DNA of 64,000 nt, taken from contig NZ_CP029551.1 of NCBI RefSeq assembly GCF_003173735.1, forward strand, positions 1,119,001 to 1,183,000, read 5' to 3'. The position numbers and the translations under genes were made by a program. The notes below the pieces were generated by a model, which saw nothing but the letters and a program-made list of their open reading frames with translations, searched no databases and had not been told where the DNA came from. Origin of the DNA: Methylobacterium radiodurans. Lineage in GTDB: Bacteria; Pseudomonadota; Alphaproteobacteria; Rhizobiales; Beijerinckiaceae. How positions within the stretch are numbered: the first letter of the stretch is position 1; the number at the start of each line of letters is the position of its first letter. Below are positions 9,276 through 19,309 of the stretch, piece by piece.

Positions 9276-9991
9276 GCCTGGTCGACCTTGGCGGCCAGCA
9301 CGTAGCCGGAGCCGCGCACCGTCTTAATGACTGGAGAAGCGCCCTCGGGTGGTTCGAGCTTGCGTCTTAGGCGGCTGACCAGGGTGTCGACGCTGCGATC
9401 GGAGGGCGCGGCGAGGCGGCCACGGCTCATTTCGAGGATCTGGTCGCGGCCGAGCACGCGGCCGGGATGCTCCAGGAACACGACGAGCAGATCGAACTCT
9501 CCGCCCGACAGGTCGACGGCCGCACCCACCGGGTCCGTGAGTGTGCGGCTGCGCAGGTCGAGGCGCCAGCCGTCGAAGCTCATCACCTCCGGCCGGGCGG
9601 CGGCGGTCGGCGTCATGGCGGACCGGCGCAGCACCGCCCGGATGCGGGCCAGCAGTTCCGGCCGCCCGAACGGCTTCGAGACGTAGTCGTCCGCTCCCAA
9701 TTCGAGGCCGAGCACACGGTCGGCCTCCTCGCTGCGCGCGCTCAACATGATGACCGGAATGCCCCCTTTCGCGCGAAGCGCCCTGAGCAGATCGAAACCC
9801 GATGCGCCCGGCAGCATGACGTCGAGCAGAACGATGTCGGCCGAGGTCTCGGGAAGCAATCGCCACATCTCGGTACCGGTTCGGCAGCCCGTCACCCGGT
9901 AGCCGCTCTCGCGTAGGAGGCGCGTCACGAGCACGCGCATCCCGTCGTCGTCCTCGACGAGAAGCACATGGGCCGCCTCGATTGCCTTCAT
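9272..9991 (-). CDS. OmpR/PhoB-family response regulator
   Basis: 239 residues: receiver domain with acidic pocket VEDDD, phospho-acceptor Asp57 in IVLLDVMLPG and the conserved lysine in VSKPFG, then a winged-helix DNA-binding domain (VDLSGGEFDLLVVFLEH, SDRSVDTLVSRLRRKL, IKTVRGSGYVLAA). First gene of a two-gene operon with the kinase. Its targets probably include genes in this metal/envelope region, but no binding site could be assigned by eye. Confidence 0.94.
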   Translation of the reverse strand: MKAIEAAHVLLVEDDDGMRVLVTRLLRESGYRVTGCRTGTEMWRLLPETSADIVLLDVMLPGASGFDLLRALRAKGGIPVIMLSARSEEADRVLGLELGADDYVSKPFGRPELLARIRAVLRRSAMTPTAAARPEVMSFDGWRLDLRSRTLTDPVGAAVDLSGGEFDLLVVFLEHPGRVLGRDQILEMSRGRLAAPSDRSVDTLVSRLRRKLEPPEGASPVIKTVRGSGYVLAAKVDQA

Positions 9992-10734
9992 GGTAGCGCG
10001 TTTCTCCTGATCGGGCCTCTTTCGGCAACGGCATGCCGATCGCCCGGCGCTACGGACCTACATCCTCCAGTGGCTGGAGGAGCAAGGCCGAGCGAAAGGA
10101 ACAGGACGATCGGAGCGCCGGATGGGGCGGACGCATGCATCCGGACGGCCCCGCGTCGACCGATCCGGTCTTCGCGATGCCTGCGGGTGCCATCGGGCGA
10201 CGGCGTCGACCATGCCTCGGAGATGGGGCGGTCGAGCAGCCACGCGGAAGGCGGTTCGGACCCCGGCCGCATCGATGCCGTGTCGCCTTGACGTCTGGGT
10301 GCGGATGCGGTCCGCAAGACATCCGGCCATGGCTTGGTCCGCTGCCGCTCGTCACGGTCTGACGCGTCGTGCCCCCCGGCATCCGCGATGGCGCAGTGGT
10401 TTCCCGACCTCGGCTCGGCGGCCGAACCGCGGCTGTATGGTACATTCTCGTCGCACTGTCGGGCCGGTCCGTGCTCACGCGTCCTTCGGCGTAACCGACG
10501 GCGTCGCGGTGGATTGCCGTCGATCCGGATCCGTCGTCCGGGAGGGACGGCGCGGCAAGGCCGGGCGCGTGGAAGCATGTACGGCATGGCCGCGGTCCTC
10601 GGACAACTGCGGCCGCAGCGGCCATCCTCCGTGCCGGAGACGGGCGGGCCATCGGAGGTCGTCGCCGGCGCGGGCAGGGACACGGGGACCGTGCAGCCCG
10701 TAGGCTGCACGGAGTGCGGTTCGACGTCGGCGGC
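9992..10734. other. intergenic region without a supportable gene
   Basis: About 740 bases between the response regulator start and the porin stop. It holds the promoter side of the two-component operon and a hairpin after the porin. Open frames present are overlapping, arginine-rich and unlike real proteins. Confidence 0.55.
10691..10710 (-). terminator. hairpin 25 bases after the porin stop
   Basis: Perfect 8-bp stem GTGCAGCC / GGCTGCAC with a 4-base loop CGTA. Its position immediately downstream of the porin suggests transcription termination or 3-prime end protection; no T tract follows. Confidence 0.5.
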
Positions 10735-12396
10735 TTAGAAGTCGCGCTGGACGCGGGCGCGGACCTGGAACACGTCGGCGTTGGTCACGGTGCGCAGCGC
10801 GCCGAGATTGGCCGGGTTGTTCACGTACGCGGCACTGGTCTGCAGAGGGTTCCTGTTCAGATCGAGCACGCGGCCGGTCTGGACGCCATAGTTCTGGTAG
10901 GTGCCCTCCAGGCCGATGTCGAGGTCCCTCACCGGCGACCAGATCAGGCTCGCGCCGACATTGAAGGCGTAGGTGTCGCGGAGCTGCTGGTTCAGGTTGT
11001 AGAATTGGCTGCCGAAGGGGCCGGGGCCCGTGGAGGTATAGCCGAAGAAGGCGGACTGGGCTGCGCGGGATCCGGGTGCGAAGCTGAGTTCGCCGTAGGA
11101 GCCGAACAGGGCCGAACGTAGGGTCGGATTCCAGTAGTGAAGCAGCGAGGCTACAGCCGTGAAGCTGGTCGAAAGTTCCAGCCGGTTGGTGAAGGGATTC
11201 AGTACGGCGTCGCTGAAGAATTGCTGGAACGGCGCGCCCTGGAGAACCGTCGTGGTCTGGGCGTAGCCTCCGGCCCAGGACGAATAGCCGGTGTAGAGCT
11301 GGGCACCCTCGCCGTAGGCGCCCTGCAGGTACAGGGTGTCGCCCGGAGCGATGAAGGGTAGGTTGACCTTCATGCCGCCCTGGACCGCCCAACCGTATTC
11401 GGACTGAGTGCGGGCGACGTTCGCGAGGTTGGTGTTCGACAGCGGGGTACCGGCGTTGTTGCCGACGAAGTTCCCGAACGCAGCGTTGCCGGTGTTGATC
11501 TCGTGGACGGCGCCCGAGATCTGGACCGAGCCCCAGGGCTGATCGTAGCGCAGCACGCCGACGAAGTCGGGCATGCGGTTGCGTTGGACCACGTCGACGA
11601 AACCGACGCCCGACGGCAGACCGGTCGGGCCGAAGCCAGCAAAGACCGGTGTCAAAGAGTTGGTCTGGGCGAAGATCACGGCACTCGAGTTGCCCGCGAC
11701 GGCGGTCGCCTGGGCGACGGACTGGGCCGAGTAGATGGGCGTGCGACGGAAGCTCGGATCTTCCATCGAGATGGTGGCCGAGAAGCCGTTGCCGAGGGTG
11801 GCGGTGTAGGCCGCGACGTTGGTCGAGAAGACGTCCGAGCCGAGCGTGCCGGCCTGGATCTCGAAGTCGTGGGCGTAGAAGTCGAAGAACGAGGACGCGC
11901 GACCGGCGGTGAAGCCGGCGAACTGCACGAAGGCCTTGTCCGTGTTGACGTACTGCTGCACGCGGCCGTAGCCGTCGACGCCGAGCGCCGGGAAGGCGTT
12001 GCCGATGCGGGTCTGCGTGCCCGAATGCAGACCCGGCAGACCGGTGCGGCTGGCCGCCTCGAGGCGGACGAAGGCGCGCAGGGAACCGTAGGCGGTCTGC
12101 GTGCGCGCATCGATGTTGATGCGGGCGAGGCCGCGGTAGCCGCTGTAGTCGCCCACGCTCGTTCCACGCGAAAGGGGCGCCTGCATGGCGTATTCGAAGC
12201 GGGCGCGGCCGCCGACGCGCAGGCAGGTGTCCGTCCCCGGGATATAGAAGAAGCCTGCGCCGTAGGCGGAGCAGACGCGGACGTACTCGATCGGCGCAGC
12301 CTTCTTGACTGGAAGGTCGGCGGCCTGCGCCGCGCCCCCTGCAGTAACCAGCGACGCGGCGCCGGTTAACAGTAGGTGCTTAATATTCACTTTCAT
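10735..12396 (-). CDS. outer-membrane porin (rhizobial Porin_2 type)
   Basis: 553 residues. The start at ATG 12396 has GGAGA just upstream; longer upstream frames lack one. The signal peptide (MKVNIKHLLLTGAASLVTAG, cleavage near AQA-AD) is followed by the family hallmark ADLPVKKAAPIEYVRVCSAY and GAGFFYIPGTDTCLRVGGR. The rest is alternating aromatic beta-strand sequence ending in a terminal phenylalanine (RVQRDF), as needed for barrel assembly. It forms a general diffusion pore for small hydrophilic solutes. Single gene with its own long upstream region. Confidence 0.93.
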   Translation of the reverse strand: MKVNIKHLLLTGAASLVTAGGAAQAADLPVKKAAPIEYVRVCSAYGAGFFYIPGTDTCLRVGGRARFEYAMQAPLSRGTSVGDYSGYRGLARINIDARTQTAYGSLRAFVRLEAASRTGLPGLHSGTQTRIGNAFPALGVDGYGRVQQYVNTDKAFVQFAGFTAGRASSFFDFYAHDFEIQAGTLGSDVFSTNVAAYTATLGNGFSATISMEDPSFRRTPIYSAQSVAQATAVAGNSSAVIFAQTNSLTPVFAGFGPTGLPSGVGFVDVVQRNRMPDFVGVLRYDQPWGSVQISGAVHEINTGNAAFGNFVGNNAGTPLSNTNLANVARTQSEYGWAVQGGMKVNLPFIAPGDTLYLQGAYGEGAQLYTGYSSWAGGYAQTTTVLQGAPFQQFFSDAVLNPFTNRLELSTSFTAVASLLHYWNPTLRSALFGSYGELSFAPGSRAAQSAFFGYTSTGPGPFGSQFYNLNQQLRDTYAFNVGASLIWSPVRDLDIGLEGTYQNYGVQTGRVLDLNRNPLQTSAAYVNNPANLGALRTVTNADVFQVRARVQRDF

Positions 12397-13408
12397 TCTC
12401 CAGCTTTTAGAGACCCATTTATTCGCCTCTTTTTGGGCGAATTCGCCAGATAAAAAGGCCGGACTCACTCATGGCAGTTTTAATTTCTCGGTCTCGAAGC
12501 ATCCATGAGTTGCTCGAATGCACTGGTTCGGTCGAGCGCCGGCAAGAGTTAATTCCGTTTCTTCGGGCGGCCTCCTTGGCGGTCGAATGCCCTGCCGACG
12601 GGCCGTTCGAAAACGGAACCGTGGCGCTTCCGACACCTCGTGCGCGAATCCCTGACCCCACCCGGCCGAAGCGGGCATCGTCTCGATACAACGATCCCGA
12701 CGCTCGTCGATTCGACCAGATTCGGTTGATCATTCTCCATTTTTTCAGATCCGTGCGCTTCTGGAGAACGGAACATCTTCGATGTCGTTCGGCATAAGCG
12801 CGAGATCAGTGAGAACATCGCTTCCGCTCGGATCATCATTGATCTTTGCGATCGCCGCGTCTTGCGAAATCCATTAGCTGAGCAATATCGATTGTCGGGT
12901 GTCTGCGGTGCGCCGTCTTCGTGTCAAAGTGTGGCGCTTGGGAACCCAGGCGCCGCCGATGCTCCGGCGTATCGGGAGGGCACCGCGTCGACGAGGTTCG
13001 ATGGTGCCGTGACGAAGCGATACACCCGGCAGCGTCTCGCGCGGCACGGCGTGATGGCTGCATCGACTTCGCGGAGGCTTCCTCCCCGCCTATCGGCGCC
13101 CATCCGCAGCTACGCGCACAGATCGAGGCCGGACCGCTGCTGTCCGGAACCCTCGATGTCGCCGGTGGCGCGGCCCGGCATGGTGGCGCAGGCCGCTCGG
13201 GAGGTACGTTACCGACGGCCCTCCCGCGAGACGGTCCGGAGTCAGCGTTCGATGGGACGGACCGGACCCACCGGGCAGCCAGAACCCGCCCGGAGTTGTC
13301 GCCACTGAGCCGATGGCTGGTCCGGCAAAGCGGTACAGGTCGACGCGGGGGCCTGGAGCCGTGCCATTACCCGACGCGATCGGACGCGGAATCGGCTGGT
13401 GGGCAGAG
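12397..13408. other. intergenic region, nothing recognised
   Basis: About 1 kb between the divergently oriented side of the porin and the end of the merR-like gene. The 12400-12850 part is less GC-rich than its surroundings and must hold the porin promoter. No convincing coding frame or RNA gene was seen. Confidence 0.5.
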
Positions 13409-13831
13409 TCAATGTTCCGCGTGCAGGCATTCGCCGTGGTCGGCCAGAACCTCGATGATGCGGCACTCCCGGACATGGCCGCCGGCACACTGGTCGACCA
13501 TTGCCTGCATTTCCTTTCTCAGGCCGGTGAGGCGCGCGATCCTGTCGTCGATAGCGCCGAGGTGCCTGCGCGCGATGGCATCCGCTTCGTTGCAGGGGCG
13601 ATCCGGCTGTCCGGCCAGGAAGAGCAGGGCTTTGATATCCTCGATCTCGAAGCCGAGTTCGCGTGCATGTCGGATGAAGCGCAGCCGTCGGACGTCGGAC
13701 ATGTCGTAGGTCCGCCGGTTTCCATCGGTGCGCTCCGGCTTCGGCAGCAGGCCACGCTCCTCGTAGAACCGGATGGTCGGGACCTTCACGCCCGCCTGCC
13801 GCGACAGATCTCCTATGGCAATCGGCTTCAT
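13409..13831 (-). CDS. MerR-family metal regulator (ZntR/CadR-like)
   Basis: 140 residues. An N-terminal winged helix (MKPIAIGDLSRQAGVKVPTI, RFYEERGLLP), a dimerisation helix and a metal loop. Cys80, Cys115, His119 and Cys123 fall at nearly the same places as the zinc ligands of E. coli ZntR (79, 115, 119, 124), and the tail adds Cys135 with nearby His residues. It is divergent from the P-type ATPase with a 65-base gap containing a MerR-type promoter. It most likely activates the ATPase on Zn, Cd or Pb. The metal cannot be fixed from sequence alone. Confidence 0.92.
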   Translation of the reverse strand: MKPIAIGDLSRQAGVKVPTIRFYEERGLLPKPERTDGNRRTYDMSDVRRLRFIRHARELGFEIEDIKALLFLAGQPDRPCNEADAIARRHLGAIDDRIARLTGLRKEMQAMVDQCAGGHVRECRIIEVLADHGECLHAEH

Positions 13832-13836
13832 CGCGC

Positions 13837-13867
13837 TTGCTCCTCTGGCGACTAGAGGAATTAGGGC
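13837..13867 (+). promoter_or_regulatory. MerR-type promoter/operator of the P-type ATPase
   Basis: A -35 like TTGCTC (13837-13842) and a -10 like TAGGGC (13862-13867) are separated by 19 bases, the overlong spacer typical of MerR-controlled promoters. The spacer carries the dyad CCTCT-7-AGAGG (13842-13846 and 13854-13858). It lies in the divergent gap between the regulator and the ATPase gene, 30 bases before the ATPase ATG. Confidence 0.75.
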
Positions 13868-13896
13868 TGTGCCGGACGTCAGGAAAGGCAGCCGCG

Positions 13897-16098
13897 ATGA
13901 GCGACGAAGCGACTTTGGATTCGACCGGCACGGCTGTCACGCGCCTGCGGGTGACGGGCATGGATTGCGCATCGTGCGCCGCGAAGGTCGAGACCGCGAT
14001 CCGTCGCCTGCCGGGCATCGAGCAGGTCGAGGTCTCCGTCGCAACCGAAACGCTCACGGTGAGGCATGCCGCCGATGCGGAAGCCCGGGCGATCACCGCC
14101 GCGGTGCGCGGACTGGGCTATGGCGTGGAGAACCCGGACGCGGCTCCGACGTACGATGCGACCGCGCCGGACGCGCCCTGGTGGCGGACGCGCAAGGCCA
14201 TGCTGGCATCCGCCTGCGGCGCGTCGCTCGCGCTGGCCTACGCCCTGGGACACGCGGCGCCGGCGACGGAACGTTGGGCGTTCCTCGCCGCCATGTCGGT
14301 CGGCCTGGTGCCGATCGCAGGGCGGGCGTTGTCCGCAGCCCGACACGGCACGCCTTTCTCGATGGAAACGTTGATGACGGTGGCCGCCATCGGCGCCACC
14401 GTCATAGGGGCCACCGAGGAGGCGGCGACGGTCGTCCTGCTCTTTCTGGTCGGCGAACTGCTGGAAGGCGTCGCGGCCGGACGCGCCCGGGCCAGCATCC
14501 GCGCGCTCAAGGAATTGGTGCCGGACACGGCGCTGCTGGAAGCCGGCGGAACGACCGAACAGGTTAACGCCGCGCTCGTGCAGGTCGGCGACATCGTGCT
14601 CGTGCGCCCAGGCGACCGCATCCCGGTGGACGGTACCGTCGTCGGCGGCGAGGGCGCGGTGGACGAGGCGCCTGTCACCGGCGAGAGCGTGCCGAAGCGC
14701 AAGGTGGCGGGCGACGCGGTATTCGCCGGAACCCTGAACGGGGACGGCGTGCTGCGGATCCGGGTGACGGCTGCCGCGCGGGACAACACCATCGCACGGG
14801 TCGTACGACTGGTAGAGGAGGCGCAGGAAGCGAAGGCCCCGACCGAGCGCCTGATCAACCGTTTCTCGAAGATCTACACCCCGGCCGTGGTAGGGATGGC
14901 GGCCGCGGTCGCCGTGCTGCCGCCGCTGCTGCTCGGCGCATCCTGGGACGAGTGGGTCTACAAGGGCCTGGCCATCCTCCTGATCGGGTGTCCCTGCGCC
15001 TTGGTCATCTCGACGCCGGCGGCCATCGCGGCGGCTCTCGCGGCAGGGGCGCGCCAGGGACTGCTGATCAAGGGGGGCGCCGTCCTGGAGCGCCTGTCCG
15101 CCGTGACGACGGTCGCCTTCGACAAGACCGGAACCTTGACCGCAGGCCAGCCCATGGTCACCGACGTGCTCGCGTACGGCCGAACGGAGCGCGACGTGCT
15201 GTCCCTTGCGGGGGCATTGGAGAGTGGCTCCTCGCATCCGCTGGCCAGAGCCATCCTGGGGAAGGCCGCCGAAGTCGGAGCGCCCATCCCGCCCGCCGCC
15301 GGGGCAAAGGCGCTCGGCGGCAAGGGCCTAGAGGGAACGGTCGGTGGTCTGGACCTCTTCCTCGGCGCTCCGCGCGAGGCCGCCCGGCGCGGTGCGCTGA
15401 CGCCCGATCAGGAAGCGAAGGTCGCCGAACTGACGGAAGAGGGCAAGACAGTTGCCGCTCTCGTCGTGAACGGCGCCTTGGCCGGCTTGCTCGCCATGCG
15501 CGACGAACCCAGGCCCGACGCGAAGGACGGCATAGACCGTCTGGCTGCGGAGGGGATCGGAATGGTCATGCTGACCGGCGACAACGCCCGCACGGCACAG
15601 GCCGTCGCCGCAACTCTCGGTATTGGAGCTTGGGCGGAGCTTCTGCCCGAGGACAAGCAGCGGGCCGTTCTCGACCTGAAGGCTCTCGGGAGGGTCGTGG
15701 CGAAGGTCGGAGACGGCATCAACGACGCGCCGGCCTTGGCCGCCGCCGACGTCGGCATCGCTATGGGCGGCGGCACCGACGTCGCGCTGGACACGGCCGA
15801 TGCGGCCATACTGCGCGGACGGGTCGTCGACGTGAGCCGCATGATCGAGCTGTCGCGGCGGACCCTCGCCAACATCCGCGCGAACATCGCCATCGCGCTC
15901 GGCATGAAGGTGGTATTTCTGGTCACGACCATCGCCGGTGTCACCGGTCTGTGGCCGGCCATCCTTGCCGACACCGGGGCGACGGTGCTGGTTACGGCGA
16001 ACGCCCTGCGCCTGCTGCGGACGAGATACCGAGAGAATGGTCCAGCCGCTCGTTCGGAGGCCCGCATCGCGCCGGCGGGCCCGTCCCGGAGACCATGA
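13897..16098 (+). CDS. heavy-metal P1B-type ATPase (Zn/Cd/Pb exporter)
   Basis: 733 residues from ATG 13897, preceded by AGGAAAGG. One HMA domain with GMDCASC (residues about 21-27), then membrane helices including the CPC motif (GCPCALVIST, near 366), the phosphorylated Asp in DKTGTLTAG (near 409), and GDGINDAP (near 605). The CPC motif plus a ZntR-like regulator indicates export of divalent soft metals rather than copper. It pumps cytosolic metal across the inner membrane at the cost of ATP. Inducible from the MerR promoter directly upstream. Confidence 0.95.
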   Translation: MSDEATLDSTGTAVTRLRVTGMDCASCAAKVETAIRRLPGIEQVEVSVATETLTVRHAADAEARAITAAVRGLGYGVENPDAAPTYDATAPDAPWWRTRKAMLASACGASLALAYALGHAAPATERWAFLAAMSVGLVPIAGRALSAARHGTPFSMETLMTVAAIGATVIGATEEAATVVLLFLVGELLEGVAAGRARASIRALKELVPDTALLEAGGTTEQVNAALVQVGDIVLVRPGDRIPVDGTVVGGEGAVDEAPVTGESVPKRKVAGDAVFAGTLNGDGVLRIRVTAAARDNTIARVVRLVEEAQEAKAPTERLINRFSKIYTPAVVGMAAAVAVLPPLLLGASWDEWVYKGLAILLIGCPCALVISTPAAIAAALAAGARQGLLIKGGAVLERLSAVTTVAFDKTGTLTAGQPMVTDVLAYGRTERDVLSLAGALESGSSHPLARAILGKAAEVGAPIPPAAGAKALGGKGLEGTVGGLDLFLGAPREAARRGALTPDQEAKVAELTEEGKTVAALVVNGALAGLLAMRDEPRPDAKDGIDRLAAEGIGMVMLTGDNARTAQAVAATLGIGAWAELLPEDKQRAVLDLKALGRVVAKVGDGINDAPALAAADVGIAMGGGTDVALDTADAAILRGRVVDVSRMIELSRRTLANIRANIAIALGMKVVFLVTTIAGVTGLWPAILADTGATVLVTANALRLLRTRYRENGPAARSEARIAPAGPSRRP

Positions 16099-16321
16099 GC
16101 GGGCGCACGGCGTCGGCGAAAAACCGCGCCCCACGGCCACGGATATTGCCAGAAATTGGCCATCCTAAGCGCAGAAATGTGCAGACATCACACCAGGCAT
16201 GGAGCTTTCCGGTCGTTGTCCGATGTAGCTGCCTTCTCTGGCGTCGGCAAAACAAGAGCCTTGACCTGGCGGCACAATTGATAGACCGACGATCCGAGGG
16301 GTGCATCTTGGAAACACGGCA

Positions 16322-16792
16322 ATGGCAGAAGAAGCAGCGAGCCTTCCGTACGAACTCGTCGACCTCACAGGCAAGATCGTCGCCGCCTACGTAGCCAACA
16401 ATTCGGTTCCCGCGACCGAGCTCGGCGCCCTGATCAGGATCGTCCATACGGCATTGATCGGCATCACGGCCGACTCGGCAGCCGGTGCCGGATCGGCGGA
16501 GGAGATGGTCAAGCCGACGGCGGCTCAGATTCGCAAGTCGGTCACGCCGGATGGACTGATCAGCTTCCTGGATGGCAGGAGCTACAAGACCCTGAAGCGA
16601 CACCTCACCACGCACGGCCTCGATCCGCGTTCCTATCGTGAGCGCTTCGGTCTGCCGTCCGACTACCCGATGGTTTCGCCCGACTACGCTGCAAAGCGCT
16701 CGGCGTTGGCCAAGCAGATCGGTCTTGGCCGTCCCGGCACTTCCGCGGAGAGCCAGCCTGCAGCGAGGGATCGGCGCCGCAAGGCCGCCTGA
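16322..16792 (+). CDS. MucR/Ros-family transcriptional regulator lacking the zinc cysteine
   Basis: 156 residues from ATG 16322. It has the MucR N-terminal helix block (ELVDLTGKIVAAYVANNSVP), then the core SVTPDGLISFLDGRSYKTLK, RHLTTHGLDPRSYRERFGLP and DYPMVSPDYAAKRSALAKQI. MucR proteins are H-NS-like regulators of envelope and symbiosis genes. The position that usually holds zinc-ligand cysteine (ICLEDG) is SFLDG here, and no cysteine occurs nearby, so the classic zinc finger cannot form; cysteine-less relatives are known in Mesorhizobium. An alternative GTG start is at 16301. Confidence 0.9.
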   Translation: MAEEAASLPYELVDLTGKIVAAYVANNSVPATELGALIRIVHTALIGITADSAAGAGSAEEMVKPTAAQIRKSVTPDGLISFLDGRSYKTLKRHLTTHGLDPRSYRERFGLPSDYPMVSPDYAAKRSALAKQIGLGRPGTSAESQPAARDRRRKAA

Positions 16793-18234
16793 ACATCCTC
16801 TTCCCGCCATTCGTTATCGGATGACGAGTTCCGGCCGTCGGAGCGGCCGGACTCAAACCTCGCGGGACCGTTTAAGTCGGCCCGTCCTTTCGCGTTCCCC
16901 CTTGCCCCTGGCGGCGTAGCAGCCTTCACCGCGACGCCACCCTCGCCAGACCAGACCGTTTCCAAGCGGAGGTCCGCATCGCCTCCCCGAAGTCGCTGCA
17001 GATTTCCGGGAGCGGAAGGTCGGCGACACGGGACCGCATGGTCCTCGTCCTTCAATGGACGCGCCCTTCCCAGCGCCCGCCGTCATACGGCCGCCGCATC
17101 GCAGCCATGGCCAGCGCTATGCGCTCTCCGCGGCAGCCGCTAGGACGTCTGCCGGAGCCGTGCATGCGCCGGGAAGCGCCTTGCGTGCCGGAAGCTACTT
17201 TCCTTGTCCAGGAGTGCGATGTCCAGGAGTGCGATCCGTCACGTCGGTCTGGGCATCGAAGACGATGGACGCGGATGGTCCGGGATGCCGACCGCCCGTC
17301 CCGGGTAGACCTGCAACGGCCGCAGCCGGCTTCGAGTGTCCCTGGGTCAACCGAGAGAGGTCGGCATTGCAGCCACGCGCTGCGGGAAGGACGCCAACGG
17401 TTTCGCAGACATCCATCGTCTTGCCGCTACTTCCGGATGGCTGGATTCGTAACGGATCCCAATCCCCTGCGAGCTCGACTGGCTGCGGTGGCAGGTGGCC
17501 GCCATTTGTCGGCTTCGTGACAAAGCATTGCGGGCATCCAATCCGACCTGATCCAGTCGAATTTCTGCCGTATCATCCAGTTCCTTGCTCCGTGAAACAT
17601 GGACTGGATCGATATGGTTTTCGAGGCAGATGGATTGTCCATAGAGGAGCAACTGGTCCGACGCAATCGTGAGACTGACTTCTATATGATTTCGTGTTAT
17701 TGCCAATTTTTACAATAATTCTTCGTAGATACCTCACTTGGCGAGACGGGCTTGTCGATGTTGAGAATCTTTATTGCCTTATACGAGGATGAGGTTGACC
17801 AATGGAGCTTGTCCCGATGGCGCTGTCTGTCGACGGATGGAAACAATCTCCACAAGTTGCTCGGCTGGCAGTCGAGACTGATCCATCGTGTTCATTCGCG
17901 AAAGCCCTGAACGACGGATGTGGTGCCGATCGCCGACAACCTTAACAAACGTCCTTCTTCATCGGACTCAGCCGGACGATCTGTTCAGCAATCCGGCAGA
18001 TTTCGACGTCGGCCTCGACGGCCCAGCATTACTCCTCCCGGCGATCGTCCTTGGATTTTGGATCCACATGACAGCCGCCTTCCGCGGGAGTTCGGCGTTG
18101 CTGGTGGTCTTCCGCATGCGGCTCTTGGTCCGCCGCGACCCGATCCGACGCGCGGCCTGAATGTGTCCTTGTTCGCGCGGTCGGATCGCAGCGACGGCTA
18201 TGGACGGCTATAGAAAGAGATGAAGGAACGACCA
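16793..18234. other. long stretch without a supportable gene
   Basis: About 1.4 kb. From about 17500 to 17900 the base composition turns AT-richer, and plus-strand fragments such as the one from ATG 17600 read briefly like protein before stops. This suggests decayed coding sequence. No family was recognised. Confidence 0.45.
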
Positions 18235-19150
18235 ATGGACACACTCGTGATCGGAGGGGGACCGGCTGGGCTGACGGCCGCGATCTATCTGGCCCGCTAT
18301 CACCGTGCCGTCACGGTCGTCGACGACGGCAACAGCCGCGCCAAGTGGATCCCGCGTTCTTACAACCATGCCGGCTTTCCCGACGGCATCGGCGGCGAAG
18401 AAACTTCTTGCGCGGATGTCGGCGCAGGCTCGACGCTACGGCTCGCAGTTCGTGAAGGGGCACATCGATACGATCGACGGAGATTTCGGCCGTTTCCACG
18501 CCCGTGGGGACGGTATCGCCCTGGAGGCGAGCACGATCATCATCGCGACCGGGACGGTAAACCGGCGCCCGGACGTCGATCCGGCAACGCATCGATCGGC
18601 CCTCGACAACGGCCGGCTTCGGTATTGCCCCGTATGTGATGGGTTCGAGGCGACGGACCAGACGATCGGCGTCATTGGTGGAGACGCGCGCGGCGTCACA
18701 GAGGCCCTCTTCCTGCGCACCTATTCGAAAGACGTCACGCTGCTCGCGGTCGATTCGATGGACGTCTCGGCCGACGACCGGCTGATGCTCGAACACTCGG
18801 GCATCAGGATCGAGGAGCGTCCGCTGGCGCGGCTCGTCTTCAACGAAGAACATGTCTCCGCTCTACTGAAAGAAGGCGGCGAACGCCGCTTCGACACCGT
18901 CTACCCGGCGCTGGGATCGGATTCGAACGACGGGCTCGCCCACGCCCTCGGCTTGGACATGGCCGACGGTTGCTGCATTGCGGTCGATCGGAAGCAGCGT
19001 ACGAGTAGAGAGGGCATCTACGCGGCGGGCGACATCGTCTATGCGCTCGATCAAATCAGCGTCGCCATGGGACACGCCGCAATCGCGGCAACGACCTTGC
19101 ATAACGATCTCCGCGCGCGCGAGGGCCGCAAGCACAGGCGCCAAAATTAG
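18235..19150 (+). pseudogene. thioredoxin-reductase-like FAD/NAD(P) oxidoreductase, frameshifted
   Basis: Start ATG 18235 after AAGGAA. The first frame gives the FAD-binding [20 protein letters not shown]. One extra A in the run at 18401-18403 shifts the frame; removing it restores [20 protein letters not shown] and continues through a redox pair RYCPVCDG, a second Rossmann segment (IGVIGGDARGVTEALFLRTY) and the FAD C-terminal motif YAAGDIVYALDQISVAMGHA. The rebuilt protein is about 304 residues, normal for the family. Either a true pseudogene or a sequencing error in a short homopolymer. Role if intact: FAD-linked disulfide reductase. Confidence 0.85.
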
Positions 19151-19309
19151 GGTCGAGGATAGAACCTGATCGCCCATGCCCGACGGTTAAGAGCGCAGAT
19201 GAGGGCTACGGAGGCGAGATGCAGGTCGGGTCGTGGCAGATGGAGGGCGGCGTGCTGCTCACGTACACGACGAGGTCGCGCCTCGTGCCCGGCTTGCACC
19301 CGTCCGTCG

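Noticed and set aside
10013..10710. Several overlapping frames of 100-200 codons
   Set aside because: All are Arg/Pro/Ser-rich on both strands with no motif, typical of non-coding GC-rich DNA.
11503..12369. Plus-strand frame opposite the porin
   Set aside because: Val/Glu/Arg-rich shadow of the porin gene, no signal or domain.
13879..15237. Long minus-strand frame opposite the P-type ATPase
   Set aside because: Arg/Gln/Gly-rich antisense shadow; the ATPase has all motifs on the plus strand.
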